Of a stretch of DNA of 64,000 bases, positions 34,615 through 46,189 are shown piece after piece (within the stretch, counting starts at the first letter, position 1; every line of letters starts with the position of its first letter). The stretch is from Anopheles merus. Taxonomy: Eukaryota > Arthropoda > Insecta > Diptera > Culicidae. A program made the position numbers and the translations under genes. Location: positions 3,342,739-3,406,738 of the forward strand of contig NC_054081.1 in assembly GCF_017562075.2 (NCBI RefSeq), read 5' to 3'. The notes under the pieces are model-generated. The model was not told the DNA's origin. It searched no databases and saw nothing but the letters and a program-made list of their open reading frames with translations.

Positions 34615-35241
34615 TCAAAGTTCGGTCACCTGGCAGGAACAGGTTTCACCGTCGTCGTTGTCGTCATCCTGTTCTTCCTGTTCGTCGTCTTGGGTGTTGC
34701 TTGATACGATTTCGGAATCGTCCTCCTCCTCATCATCACTCGACTCCGATTCCTCCGGGATGATGGGCAGCGGTGTTGGCAGTGGAAATAATTTGCGGGC
34801 CAACGTCTTGATGGCGGCGTGCGATCCGTCGCACTGCTTCAGCACGTTCGCACAGTTGACGGTAAAGAGGAACGTTTCGATGTTCGTACAGCGCCTGGCC
34901 TTCACCGGTGCCGACCCGTGGCAGTTGCGCACGATCAGCCGGCTTGCAAAGGACCCAATCACCCGCCCGAACATCCCTTTCAGGCGTCCATGGATGACAA
35001 TCACACACTTGCCGTTGGCCACATTGCAATTCACATCCGTTGGCGGCAGCAGCTCGCGCAAGCAGGCGAACGGTGTGCCCACCACCTCCCCGGTGTGCAG
35101 CATCACCTGGGTGGCGATGCTGGTGTGCGGCCCCACCACGACCGCGACCGGGTAAAACCGGGTTGTCACGAACTTCCCGAGGGTCCAGCGTTTGCGGGAC
35201 AGGCAGCGCATCAATGGCGGATCTTCCGGTAGCTGCTCCAT
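34615..35241 (-). CDS. intronless protein of unknown function with acidic tail
   Basis: A single open frame of 208 codons with G/C-rich third positions that stands out from the AT-rich flanks and has its own AATAAA downstream, so I think it is a real gene. Residues 1-150 are a compact basic/hydrophobic region (RLKGMFGRVIGSFASRLIVR near residues 85-105, several Cys). Residues from about 165 are almost entirely Asp, Glu, Ser and Gln (SSDDEEEDDSE, then DDEQEEQDDDNDDGE), ending CSCQVTEL. Acidic tails of this type occur in nuclear and nucleolar proteins, but I recognise no domain and assign no function. The absence of introns could mean a retrogene. It sits just outside the transposon nest. Confidence 0.6.
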   Translation of the reverse strand: MEQLPEDPPLMRCLSRKRWTLGKFVTTRFYPVAVVVGPHTSIATQVMLHTGEVVGTPFACLRELLPPTDVNCNVANGKCVIVIHGRLKGMFGRVIGSFASRLIVRNCHGSAPVKARRCTNIETFLFTVNCANVLKQCDGSHAAIKTLARKLFPLPTPLPIIPEESESSDDEEEDDSEIVSSNTQDDEQEEQDDDNDDGETCSCQVTEL

Positions 35242-35539
35242 CGTACGTCGGTTTCTCGCTTCAGTTAATCAAGTCTTGCGGCACAAGTTTGCTCTGCTAT
35301 CGTGGCCACTACGGTCGTGCACGACGCCACTCGGGAGCAAAACGGATTCGATTTGACCGCTTCGCTTAACCGTAGGCTGTTTTCCAAATTGCACAACGGA
35401 TAGTCGCTGTGGACATAGTGCAATAGCATTTGACATCTTCATTTTGACAGCAGCTACAGGGCAGGCGTTTGAGTTGGCCGTTGGAGTGTAACGTTTTGTA
35501 CGAATTGCAAAAAAAAGTTAATACGAGCAGCAAACGTTA

Positions 35540-35987
35540 CCCAGCCAGACAGCCTTCTGTTAATTTACCCATTCGAGCAGTTTATAATCTGTCACAAGAA
35601 CAAAAAGAGTATTGTTTCAATGATCTTTTAGCGAAACAAGACGTCGGCGAGATGTTCAAAACTGGGGAAAGTAAAAATCTGCCGAGAAATTGCGTTTATT
35701 AAAGCTAATTGTGCTATTCCAGTTGAGTTTGTTAAAAAAAACATTGTAATCATTTGTAGAACTTAAGAAAAATTATGAAATATAACTATCAAACCATAAT
35801 ATTATACAATTCGTGTTATTTATTAACAATTTTGCCGAAAAGAATAAAAATAAAACAGAGGAAGGAATAGGATCAATAAAAACTGCTCGAATGGGTAAGT
35901 TAACGATTGCTAATGTGCCATTAAATTACTCTTACCGGTAATTTAGTGATAACATAGAGTTAATTTAGCCCGATTTGTCTGGCTGGG
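35540..35987. mobile_element. candidate short inverted-repeat element
   Basis: CCCAGCCAGACA at 35540-35551 is matched inverted by TGTCTGGCTGGG at 35976-35987. A second inverted pair lies inside: TTTACCCATTCGAGCAGTTT near 35565-35585 and AACTGCTCGAATGGGTAAGT near 35881-35900. The total of 448 bp, AT-rich interior and lack of a transposase fit a MITE or foldback element. I see no convincing target-site duplication and only one copy in the window. Confidence 0.5.
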
Positions 35988-36019
35988 AAGGCCTCTTTGA
36001 AACATACTCCCAAATAGCC

Positions 36020-36260
36020 AGCTCGTACTTTATAGCTGATTTAGGGCTGTTTAACGAAAAATCGTTCCGATGTCGTACTTTGTGGCTGATTAAGAGATAT
36101 ACGGTACTTTGCGGAACTATGCAGCTTTTTAACAGGCACATGGTACTCTTTGGAACTTTGCGGCTGATTAGCACTATGTGTAGGGTTCATGATGGAACTT
36201 GAAGGCTTGTTAAGAAAGGGTACTGCACTTGGTGGAACTTTATAGCTTTTTAATGCATGA
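36020..36260. repeat. degenerate tandem repeat
   Basis: About five imperfect units built around GGTACTTTG-CGGAACTTT-GCGGCTGATTAA, of uneven length (roughly 30-50 bp). It has no coding sense and immediately follows the short inverted-repeat element. Confidence 0.5.
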
Positions 36261-36884
36261 CATCGGTACAAAGTGGCTCTTGTCAAAGTGTCAAAGACGG
36301 ACGCCGGCAATAGTCTCATTGCTGCTGCACAAGTTAGATTCGTTAATTGAAGAATGAATATTGAGTGCAGTGATTGTGAATTATCAGTAAATTGTGTAAA
36401 ATTTTGTGTAATTGATCAATACAAAAGATTTAAATATACATATGTGTTTAAACGAAACAAATCTTGTTGTTTATTTCATCGATGACGCTTGCTTGAAAAT
36501 AAACACAAAGAAAAATAATCCCTGGCATCATGGCATAAGAAGCTGCTTAGGCGCTGTTTGAAAGACCCACATAGAAACTTTGATGCTGTTTATCTACTGC
36601 AAAAGGCGAATTAGAGCAGCGATCTTTAGCGTGCCAAAATGAGCTGCTTAAGCAATTCTGGCTATTTGGGACTTTATTTTTGTGCCTCTTCACTAGATAT
36701 ATGGTGGAAAATTAGTGACCAAAACAACCAAATCGGCCTTGACGCCCAGCGAACAAAATCAGCATACCGTCTTATTCTGCCGCTGTTGAACACACCGAAA
36801 AACCACCGCAACCAAGGTGTTAGTAACGTAACAACACAAGGTGTATGTATATAGAAGGTGAATACAATCAGAACAAGTTGACAA

Positions 36885-39751
36885 CCCGCTGCGCAAAGCG
36901 ACGGAAGAAATCAAGGCGTTCGGAGAATTTTATCATGCCTTCCTTTTCTCTCCAACGGCAAATTTGTCGAGCAGCTCGTCGAGCTGCCCGTCCCTGGCTC
37001 CGCCTCATTCCCCCTCGCCTGAGCGCGCTGCCGAAGGTTTGGATGTGTTGGTGCGTCAGACGGCCAATCGCTATCAGCGTCGTCCGTGCTTTTCCCTCCA
37101 TAGCGCCATCTCTTTCTTACTTGTGGTCAATGCTCATGATTGCTGTGGCGCTTAAAAAGCTGTTAACAAACATTGCGGCAATGTATGCATTTTCACAAAT
37201 CAAACTAAAAAGTGCAATGAGTTCAAACGCTGCAATGTAAAATGACCAAGGAATCGCTAGCGCACGATGGAGGGTTTGCTGTGCAACGCGCAGAACCCTA
37301 ATTCGCATTAGCACGTTCAGCCCGGCGCTAATTTTCATCAACTTTTCTTTCCGCCGGCATCTAGAACGCAGTTGATTGTGAAACCAGTATGCTGGAAAGT
37401 TCACTGGCAGTCCCTGGGGCCTGCCATCGAACTGAACGTGCAAAGCATTAAGCGTAACTTTTGTTACACTAAGCTTTTGCTTTCGTATGTTTAGATTACA
37501 CAGATATGCTGAGCCTTCAGCGCATGGGTGTGTACGTGCGTGTGTATGCACTTTCGCCAAATGTGTTTTCTTCCGGATATTATGATCCATCGGTCAAAAC
37601 AGGAGGTGTTTTATGACAGTGGCGAAAGGACGAGTTTAGGTCCATGTAAATGGTACTGATGACCGGAAGGAGGGGGTACTGGCACACAGCTGTTGGGAGA
37701 TTGAACAGTATACTTAAATCGGCGGCGCGGGGGGGTGGCCAAGGGACCCCTACGATCATCGTTCACAGGCCTTAAATTGTTGCCGGCAGGGGAGGGGGAG
37801 AGCTTTGTAAATAGTTCTCCAGCCACGGGGCCCCAACGACCATCTTTTCGGGGCCTTTATCGCTAATACTCTGTCCACTTGTTGTTGTTGTTGTTGTTGT
37901 TGTTTTTTATTTACGAGGCCCTGTCCACTTTAGACATACGGCATACTATAGACTAGAGATCTTCATCGACCGCCTAGTCCGCCTACCGTTAGATCCGCCG
38001 CTGGTTCATGACGGTGTTTTTTGTGGAGGAGCATCCTTCCCCCTGCCTGCAGCGTATGCATCGGACAGGAGACAGTGTGGCAGTATGCAAGTTGCCCGCG
38101 GGATAGAGCGATCCCGCGGCACCTCATTACTCACATCTGCATGCCCGTCGTGGATTCTAACCGCGTATGAACCGTCCGCCGTAGCACGGGCTGACTATCC
38201 GGCTACGTGGTACTCAAGTCCTGAAAAGACCGACATGATCGCGTAGCTATTACCCCAACATAATAATAATAATAATAAAAGAAGAAGAACTTAGCATAAC
38301 TCCCCACCCGGAGAAGAGATTGGCTTGTCTTTATTGCTGCCGGACTACCGCTGTGACGCGACAAACGCACGAAATGCCCTCGACCAAGGACATGAACCTA
38401 CCGAGCCGAACCCATTCCAAGGCATTGCCAGTCGAACGGCGTCATGATACCGGCTTGCCCAGCCAACAAGCCACCAGATTCTGACGGACAGGTGCAGCAC
38501 CATACGCGCACCGTATAAACAATCCAGAATCTTCTTTTGTATGGATTCAATTCAAATGTTGTTTCCACTTGCGTCCCGCTAGCTGAATTAGAATAAATGT
38601 GCAACAAATCACACGCACGTTTGCTAAATCATATGTCTTTTAATACCCCCAACGCAGAGCCGATCGCAAAGATGCCAATGCCAATGGTTGTGTTGTCTCT
38701 CAGGTAGCGAGATCAAAAATGCATGGACTTTGTAGCCGCAGCGGATGAAAATGTACGCATCAGAATCAATAGTTTTGGGGTTTCCACACACACACACCAC
38801 AGCACGTACGCGTGCACACACACATCACGTACGCGCGCACGTACGCGCGCACGCGAGCACGCACTCACGAGCGCGCACGCGATAACGCACCTACGAACCA
38901 CGCACACGCACGATCGAGTACGGCTACGTTATCGGTAGAACGGCTGATTCAGCTATCTTGTAGCGCATCCTCATCCAAAGCGCCGCGCCGGGGGGTGTGG
39001 GATCGCGCATGATTAGTGAACGGTCACTTTCCCGCGCTGTGTGTGTGTCCGTGTGTGTGTGTCGTGGCCAGAAAACTCGAGACAAATTCCGGCACATTGA
39101 AAAAAAAAAATTTTTTATTGCCACTATACACCGTGCTACATGATGTTTAGAAGGTCGTTGAAGCATCAAACATGTTCAAATTAAAAAAAAATTAGATTAG
39201 TGTTAGACGTTCTCCTACGCTTGTTTTTAAATAGGCTTCTTCACCTCAGTTGGCAGGGCATCGAATGGTCTCATCAGCAGCGGCACGAAATAAAATAAAC
39301 CATCAATACACCGATAACACTTTGAATCCCAAAATGAACCAGCTTCTCCCGCATCGTCAAGGTCACACACGAAAAATAAATGCTAAACACCCACCAATTA
39401 CAATACACAACCGCAATGAACATATACACCAACGCATACACACAATCAGCTGACGGCGAAAGGCCACGGGCTGAAGCGCAAGTATAGGCAAGGCATGGAG
39501 GGGAAGGGAGTTAGAGGAAGAGAGAAGAATGGGCGCCAAAATTTTGAATTTTTTTACCGTTTTTTTGCTCCACCGTCTGAAATAGTTCATCCATTCCTTC
39601 AACAGATGGCGCTCGTTCCGCACCTAAAAACTGCAATAAATACGCTGGCTATCGTAGTTTCGGCTGAAGTCCAGCGCTGTTTTTTGCGTATTTTTTGACA
39701 CAAAACGACGCAAAAAACTACGCAGAAAACTGCTCGAATCTGCGCAGCGGG
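36885..39751 (+). mobile_element. 2.9 kb non-autonomous element, copy A
   Basis: Bounded by CCCGCTGCGCAAAGCGACGG on the left and its inverted partner (…CTGCGCAGCGGG) on the right, giving 11-bp terminal inverted repeats CCCGCTGCGCA. It is nearly identical to the inverted copy at 46190-49097 and more diverged from the copy at 39883-43082. No frame longer than about 130 codons, so no transposase. Internal features are a poly-TTG run (about 37880-37900), an alternating purine-pyrimidine block (about 38785-38890) and a subterminal 11-bp palindrome pair near the right end (GTTTTTTGCGT / ACGCAAAAAAC). No target-site duplication is visible. The superfamily is unknown. Confidence 0.75.
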
Positions 39752-39882
39752 AAGGCACGACTTCACGTAACAATACTGGAGGCTCTGGTATAAAAATCAC
39801 TAAGGGGTGGAAGGGGGATCAGGATCAGGCAGACGCGACAAGACTTTACCTTCTTTCTACATACACCTTGCATCACTACGAA

Positions 39883-42800
39883 CCCGCTGTGCAAAGCAAC
39901 GGAAGGCGTTATGCCGTTCTGAGAATTTTATCATGCCTTCCTTTTCTCTCCAACGGCAAATTTGTCGAGCAGCTCGTCGAGCTGCCCGTCCCTGGCTCCG
40001 CCTCATTCCCCTCGCCTGAGCGCGCTGCCGAAGGTTTGGATGTGTTGGTGCGTCAGACGGCCATCGCTGTCAGCCGTCGTCCGTGCTTTTCCCTCCATAG
40101 CGCTATCTCTTTCTCGCGTGTGGTCAATGCTGATGAGCTGCTGTGGCGCTTAAAAAAACCGTTAACAAACATTGCGGCGATGAAGTTGCATTTTCTCAAA
40201 TCAAACAAAAAAAGCGCAATGAGTTCAAACGCTGCAATGTAAAAATGACTACGGAATCGCTAGCTCACGCTGGAGGGTTTGCTGTGCAACGCACAGAACC
40301 TTTATTCGCATTATCACGTTCAGCCCGGCGCTTGTTTTTCCTCAACATACCGTTCCGCCGGCATCTAGAACGCAAGCTGATCGTGCAACCGGCATACTGG
40401 AAAGTCTGTGTTGTCTTCCGGAATGTTATGATTCATTGGTCAAAGAAAGGAAGGTGTTCATGACAGTGGCGGATTAGGGGAATCGGGGGAAAGATGAGAT
40501 GAGGCTCCTGTACATGGTAACTGATGACCGGGAGGAGGGGTACTGGCACACAGCTGTTGGGAGATTGAACAGCATACTTAAATTGACGGCGGGCGCGGGC
40601 TTCGACCATGGGACCCCTACGCTCATCGGTCACAGGCCCTACAATTATTTCCGGCATGAGGGGGGGGGGGGGGGGGCAAATGACTCTCCAGCCACTTGGC
40701 CACAACGACCATTTTTTCCGGGGTCCTTGTCACTAATACTCTGTCCACTTGTACGGTGTTGACGGTGTTTTTTATTGTGAAAGTGCATCCTTCCCCCTGC
40801 ATCCCAAGCGCCACAGATTAAGCTTAAACGACTGGAAAATTGAATATCCATAGGAAAAAAATGAAAGCTTCACAGCTTCATGGTTTGATCAATAGATGGC
40901 GTATTACAACTCATCATTATATTGCTATCCTTTTCTTTCAATGTGTTTCGACAAGTTTCATCTTATAATGACCTATATAGCCTTCTAACTTTCTGAGCAA
41001 AAATCTATATGAATGGTCGTGTGGTCAGATACGTGAGTATCAACACCACGACCATTACTCAAATCTCACTTGCTTCAGTACTGGTGGTTTCCGTTGGAGT
41101 TTAGTATTTAAACAATCGTATCGCCGTTCTAGTTCTAGCGATGCATAACTTCAATGCGAAACCATACAACAGTACAGAGGAAATGAGAAAGCTCTCCTCC
41201 AAGCGAGGAAGCTCCACAGGTTGGGTATCCCACAAACAGATGGCGCCACCAGCTTTTTTGCTATTTTTAGAATGCATGAGTCGTTTGGCGTCTGCTAACG
41301 AAGTCTTTCTATATTCCGTTTAGGTAGAGAATTTGAGGCGTTTAGAAGCCGTTTAGTGGTCGTTTAGTGGATTTGTGGCACTTGGGATGCAGCGTATGCA
41401 TCGAGCAGGAGACAGTGTGGCATTATGCAAGTTACCCGCTGGATAGGAGCGGACCCGCGGCACCGCCGTCATTCCTCACATCTGCATGCCCGTCGTGGGT
41501 TCTAACCGCGTATGAACCGTCCGCCGTAGCAAGGGGTTAGTCACCGGCTCCGGCTACGTGGTACTTAAGTCCTGAAAAGGCCGGCATGATCGCGTTGGCT
41601 ATTACGCCAATAATAATAAAAAGAACTTAGCATAGCAGTCCACACTCGGGGAAGGTTTTTGTTTTGACTTTGTTGCTGCCGGGCTACCGCTGTGACGCGA
41701 CAAATGCACGGAATGCACTCGACCAAAACATGAACCTACCGATCCGAACCCATTCCAAGGCAGTGCCGGTCGCACGGCGTCATGATACCGACTCAAAACC
41801 AACAAGCCACCAGATTCTGGACGGACAGGTGCAGTATCATACGCGCACCGTAATAAACCAAACCAGAATTCTCTTTTGTATGAATTCAATTCAAGTTTTG
41901 TTTCCACTTGCGTCCGCTAGCGGAATTGGAAAGAATGTGTAACATATCACATGCACGTTTGTTTCGATCGTTTGTCTTTTTAATACCCCCAACAGCAGAA
42001 CCGGTCGCAAAGATGGTGGTGCCAATTAAATGGTTTGTATTGTCTCCTAGGTAGCGGTAATCGACCGGGCGGCGTACAGTGCGTTTTCTGAGAATGCATG
42101 GAGTGTGTAGACGCAGCCGGTGACAATGCACGCATCAGAATCAAACAGTTTTGGGGTTCCCGCACGCACACACACACACGCGCACGCACGCATGCACGCG
42201 CGTACCCGAGAACGCACCCCCGAACGCGCGTACACGCACGATCGATTTCCGCTACCTTATCGGTAGAATTGCTGGCTTAACTTGTAGCGCATCCTCATCC
42301 AAAGCACCGGGAGGGGAGGGGGACTGCGGCATGATAGAGTGGATGATCACTTTCCCCGCGCTGTGTGCGTGTGTGTGTCGAGACCCAAAACTCGAGACAG
42401 ATTTCTGCACATTAAAAAAAAAAAAATTATTGCCACTATACGCCGTGCTACATGATGCTTAGAAGGTCATTGAAGCATCAAACATGTTCTAATAAAAAAA
42501 TATTAGTTTAGTGTTAGACGTTCTCCTACGCTTGTTTTAAATAGGCTTCTTCACCCTCAACTGGCAGGGGCATCGAATGGTCTCATCAGCAGCGGCACGA
42601 AATAAATAAACCATCAATACACCTATAACACTTTGAATCCCAAAATGAACCAGCTTCTCCCGCATCGTCAAGGTCACACACAATAAATAAATGCTAACAC
42701 CCACCAATTACAATACACAACCGCAATACACATATATGAATCAACGCATACACCACAACACCCAATCAGCTGGCGGCGGAAGGCACGGGCTGAAGCGCAA

Positions 42801-43082
42801 GTATAAGGCAAGGCAGGGAGGGGAAGGGAGTTAGAGGAAGAGGAGGAGGAAGGAATGGGCGCCAATATTTTTGAATTTTTCGGCCGTTTTTTTTTTTGCT
42901 CCACCGTCTGAAATAGTTCATCCATTCCTTCAACAGATGGCGCTCTTTCCGCACCTAAAAACTGCAATAAATACGCTGGCTATCGTAGTTTCGGCTGAAG
43001 TCCAGCGTTGTTTTTTGCGTATTTTTTGACACAAAACGACGCAAAAAACTACGCAGAAAACTGCTCGAATCTGCGCAGCGGG
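39883..43082 (+). mobile_element. 2.9 kb non-autonomous element, copy B (interrupted)
   Basis: Same orientation and ends as copy A (left end CCCGCTGTGCA, one mismatch) but more diverged, with many small indels. It lacks an approximately 150-bp segment present in A and C after CTGTCCACTTG. It contains a complete 584-bp MITE at 40803-41386, inserted where A and C read CCCTGCCTGCAGCG. A poly-G run of 17 lies at 40660-40676. Its right end abuts the left-truncated element at 43083 with no spacer. Confidence 0.75.
40803..41386 (+). mobile_element. 0.58 kb MITE with CCCAAG-type ends, copy 1
   Basis: Starts CCCAAGCGCCACAGATTAAG and ends GTGGCACTTGGG; the terminal inverted repeats match over about 16 bp with mismatches. 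It is flanked by AT on both sides (40801-40802 and 41387-41388). The uninterrupted sequence in the sister copies proves the insertion. The same element occurs inverted at 44759-45345. No coding capacity. Confidence 0.85.
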
Positions 43083-43829
43083 TAGCAGTAATTAAATGCC
43101 TTTGAAATATGTCAATGAAAAATTTCGCTTTTAATTTGAAATTTGAAATTGCAACTGTCAAAAGAAAAACCTTACAAGCGTCTTCAGCACTGCACTGTTG
43201 TAGTGTTCCCAGATATGAGCGTGAGATTCGATAGCACGATTTACGTGTTATGTTCTCTTGCGTTAAGCTCTGAGCTATTTCACCTTATTAAAGATGATCT
43301 ACATTATTCGGTTGTTAAAGACCAACTCATTGAAAGGTGATAATATATCAAACTCATTTCGATAACTAAAATAAAGGAAAAATGAGATACATATTTCTCC
43401 CATCCTGATAATGAACGGTGAACATAGTGTAATTATTATGTTTTTTTAAAAAGGTATTATTTTAATTTCGCTTCACATAAATTTTGTTTAAAGTAATTAT
43501 AGTAAGAAAAAATTAATTTAAAAAGAAATAAACGCAGAAAAAAGATTATAAAAATCTGGATTTGAACACACGCTTTTTCGGTTCGGAACCAAAAGCGTTG
43601 TCACTGCTCTATTTGGCAGTTACATTGGTACAGGTGCAAATTCAGTATATAAACAAGCTAAGATGGCGGCAAGCTATCTGTTCTCCTTGAATCAAAAAGT
43701 TGAAAGATTTCGAAGAGAACCCGTTACAGCCGTGAAAGTTTCGGTTGAAATCTTTATTCGCCTTCTAAGGCGACTAAGGCCTTAAATGCCTTCTGAATGC
43801 CTTCAAAGCCGTTTAATGCTGGTAGGGTA
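43083..43829 (+). mobile_element. TACCCTACC-ended element, left-truncated copy
   Basis: Homologous to 44237-45568 minus the MITE inserted there. It lacks the first 80 bp of the element, being joined directly to the right terminus of the 2.9 kb copy B. It ends GGTAGGG followed by TA at 43828-43829. Confidence 0.7.
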
Positions 43830-44157
43830 GTCAGCTATACAGCAAATACTGGACACTCAAGCGACAACAAAAAATGAAACTACTGTCTAAGTTTACCTCA
43901 GTATACCAATATTTATTTTCCATTCAGAATTAAATGCACTATACACTGTCTGGAAACAATTACAATGTTTGCAATGTTTCTGGAAGCAATTTAACGGTAC
44001 AAAAATATTTCGTCTGTATTTTTCTTAACAGTGCAAAGTTAGCAGAAGAAGAGGTCTCCTAAACACGGTTGTAATGTAAAATTCTGTCTGGAAATTTTGT
44101 TAATTAGGTTCAATACACCTAGTCAGGATTGAGCGAAGATTTGACTGAAAGTACCTA

Positions 44158-45568
44158 CCCTACCCGCAAATTTCCGTTAAATGCCTTCTAATCGCCTTAT
44201 AATCGCCGGCGAATTGAAGGCGATCAGCAGTGCATTTAGCAGTAATTAAATGCCTTTGAAATATGTCATTGAAAAATTTCGCTTTTAATTTGAAATTTGA
44301 AATTGCAACTGTCAAAAGAAAACCTTACAAGCGTCTTCGGCACTGCGCTGTTGTAGTGTTCCCAGATATGTGCGTGAGATTCGATAGCACGATTTACATG
44401 TTATGTTCTCTTGCGTTAAGCTCTGAGCTATTTCACTTTATTAAATATGGTCTGCATTATTCGGTTGTTAAAGACCAACCCGTTGAAAGGTATTAATATA
44501 TCAAACTTATGTCGATAACTCTAGTAAAAGGAGAAATGAGATACATTTTTCTCCCATCCTGATTATGAAGGGTAAACATAGTCATTATTATGTTTTTTTA
44601 AAAAGGTGTTTTTAAAATTTCGCTTCACATAAATTTGATTTGTTCTAATTATAGCAAGAAAATATTAATTTAAAAAGAAATATACACAGAAAAAAGATAA
44701 TAAAAATTAGGATTTGAACACACGCTTTCTCGGTTCGGAACTAAAAGCGTTGTCACTACCCAAGTGCCACAAATCCACTAAACGACCACTAAACGGCTTC
44801 TAAACGACTCAAGTTCTCTACCTAAACGGAATATAGAAAGACTTCGTTTAGCAGACGGCAAACGACTCATTCATTCTAAAAATAGCAAAAAAGCTGGTGG
44901 CGCTCTCTGTTGGTGGGATACCCCAACCAGTTGAGCTTCATCGCTTGGAGGAGAGCTTTCTCATTTCCTCTGTACTGTTGTATGGTTTCGCATTGAAGTT
45001 ATGCATCGCTAGAACTAGAACGGCGATACAATTGTTTAATTACTAAACTCCAACGGAAACCACCAGTACTGAAGCAAGTGAGAATTGAGTTATGGTCGTT
45101 GGTGTTGATACCCACGTATCTGACCACACGACCATTCACATAGATTTTTGCTCAGAAAGTTATAAGGCCATATAGGTCATGATAAGATGAAACTTGTCAA
45201 AACACATTGCAAGAACAGGATAGCAATATAATGATGAGTTGTAATACGCCATCTATTGATCAAACCAATGAAGCTGTGGAGCTTTCATTTTTTTATATGG
45301 ACTTTAAATTTTCCAGTCGTTTAAGCTTAATCTGTGGCGCTTGGGTACTCTAGTTGGCAGTTACATTAGTGAGGGTGCAAAACCAGTATATAAACAAGCT
45401 AAGATGGCGGCAAGTTATCTGTTCTCGTTGAATCAAAAAGTTGAAAGATTTCGAAGAGATCCCGTTTCAGCCGTGAAAGTTTCGGTTGAAATCTTTATTC
45501 GCCTTCTAAGGCGACTAAGGCCTTAAATGCCTTCTGAATGCCTTCAAAGCCGTTTAATGCTGGTAGGG
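44158..45568 (+). mobile_element. TACCCTACC-ended element, full copy with a MITE inside
   Basis: Left end CCCTACCCGC, right end GCTGGTAGGG; TA on both sides (44156-44157 and 45569-45570) fits a TA target duplication. Without the insert at 44759-45345 it is about 820 bp. Both subterminal regions carry repeated AAATGCCTTC-like motifs. No transposase frame, so non-autonomous. TA duplication is typical of Tc1/mariner-type elements, but the ends do not match a family I know. Confidence 0.7.
44759..45345 (-). mobile_element. 0.58 kb MITE with CCCAAG-type ends, copy 2
   Basis: Inverted copy of 40803-41386. Left end CCCAAGTGCCACAAATCC, right end TGTGGCGCTTGGG, flanked by TA on both sides (44757-44758 and 45346-45347). 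It is inserted into the TACCCTACC-ended element; the sister copy at 43083-43829 preserves the empty site near 43607-43614. Confidence 0.85.
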
Positions 45569-45570
45569 TA

Positions 45571-46189
45571 TCGCAAGTACAAATAGCGATCTTAATCCAT
45601 GTTGTGTAACTGGTTTTATTTAATCGAAAAAATAAAAGAAAAAAATGAAAACAGGTGGTTTTAGATGAAACAATCGTTTGATCTTTGTACACCGGCTAAA
45701 GGCTAAACACTGTCATATTCGGTTGGAGTTTATCCTTCAAACGCGTGCTTTGACATAGAATATCCTGTCGTACGTGTAATAAAGCATTTTCTACTACGAA
45801 AATAATTTATGATTGTTTTAAGTTTGTTTTAGGATATTTCGCACTTCTTCGTAATCAGCATTCTACATACGGTTTTGCTGCTATTTTCTTACCTTTATCA
45901 TAAATTCTAGGGAAAATATTCTATTTGACAAATAAATACCAACTTTGAGCAAAACCGAATCGCCCACGTCGGATTCCGATTATCAGAACGGCGTTAATCT
46001 GTCAAACCTCATCTGACAGGTAAACTCCATTCGGGAAAGGCAGTTTTTAGCCGTGTGCGATAACTGCTTTATACTTTGATGCACGCCGAAAAAAATATCG
46101 TAACGAAAAAATGAAATGTTATGGCTTCGTAATGTATCGTAACACTTTGTAACGCTACGTAACGCTTCTTTTTTTGGTTCGACCAATTT
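45571..46189. other. AT-rich spacer within the repeat nest
   Basis: Between the nested MITE pair and the inverted 2.9 kb copy. It has repeated CGTAACGCTACGTAACGC-like motifs at 46135-46170 but no gene. Confidence 0.45.
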
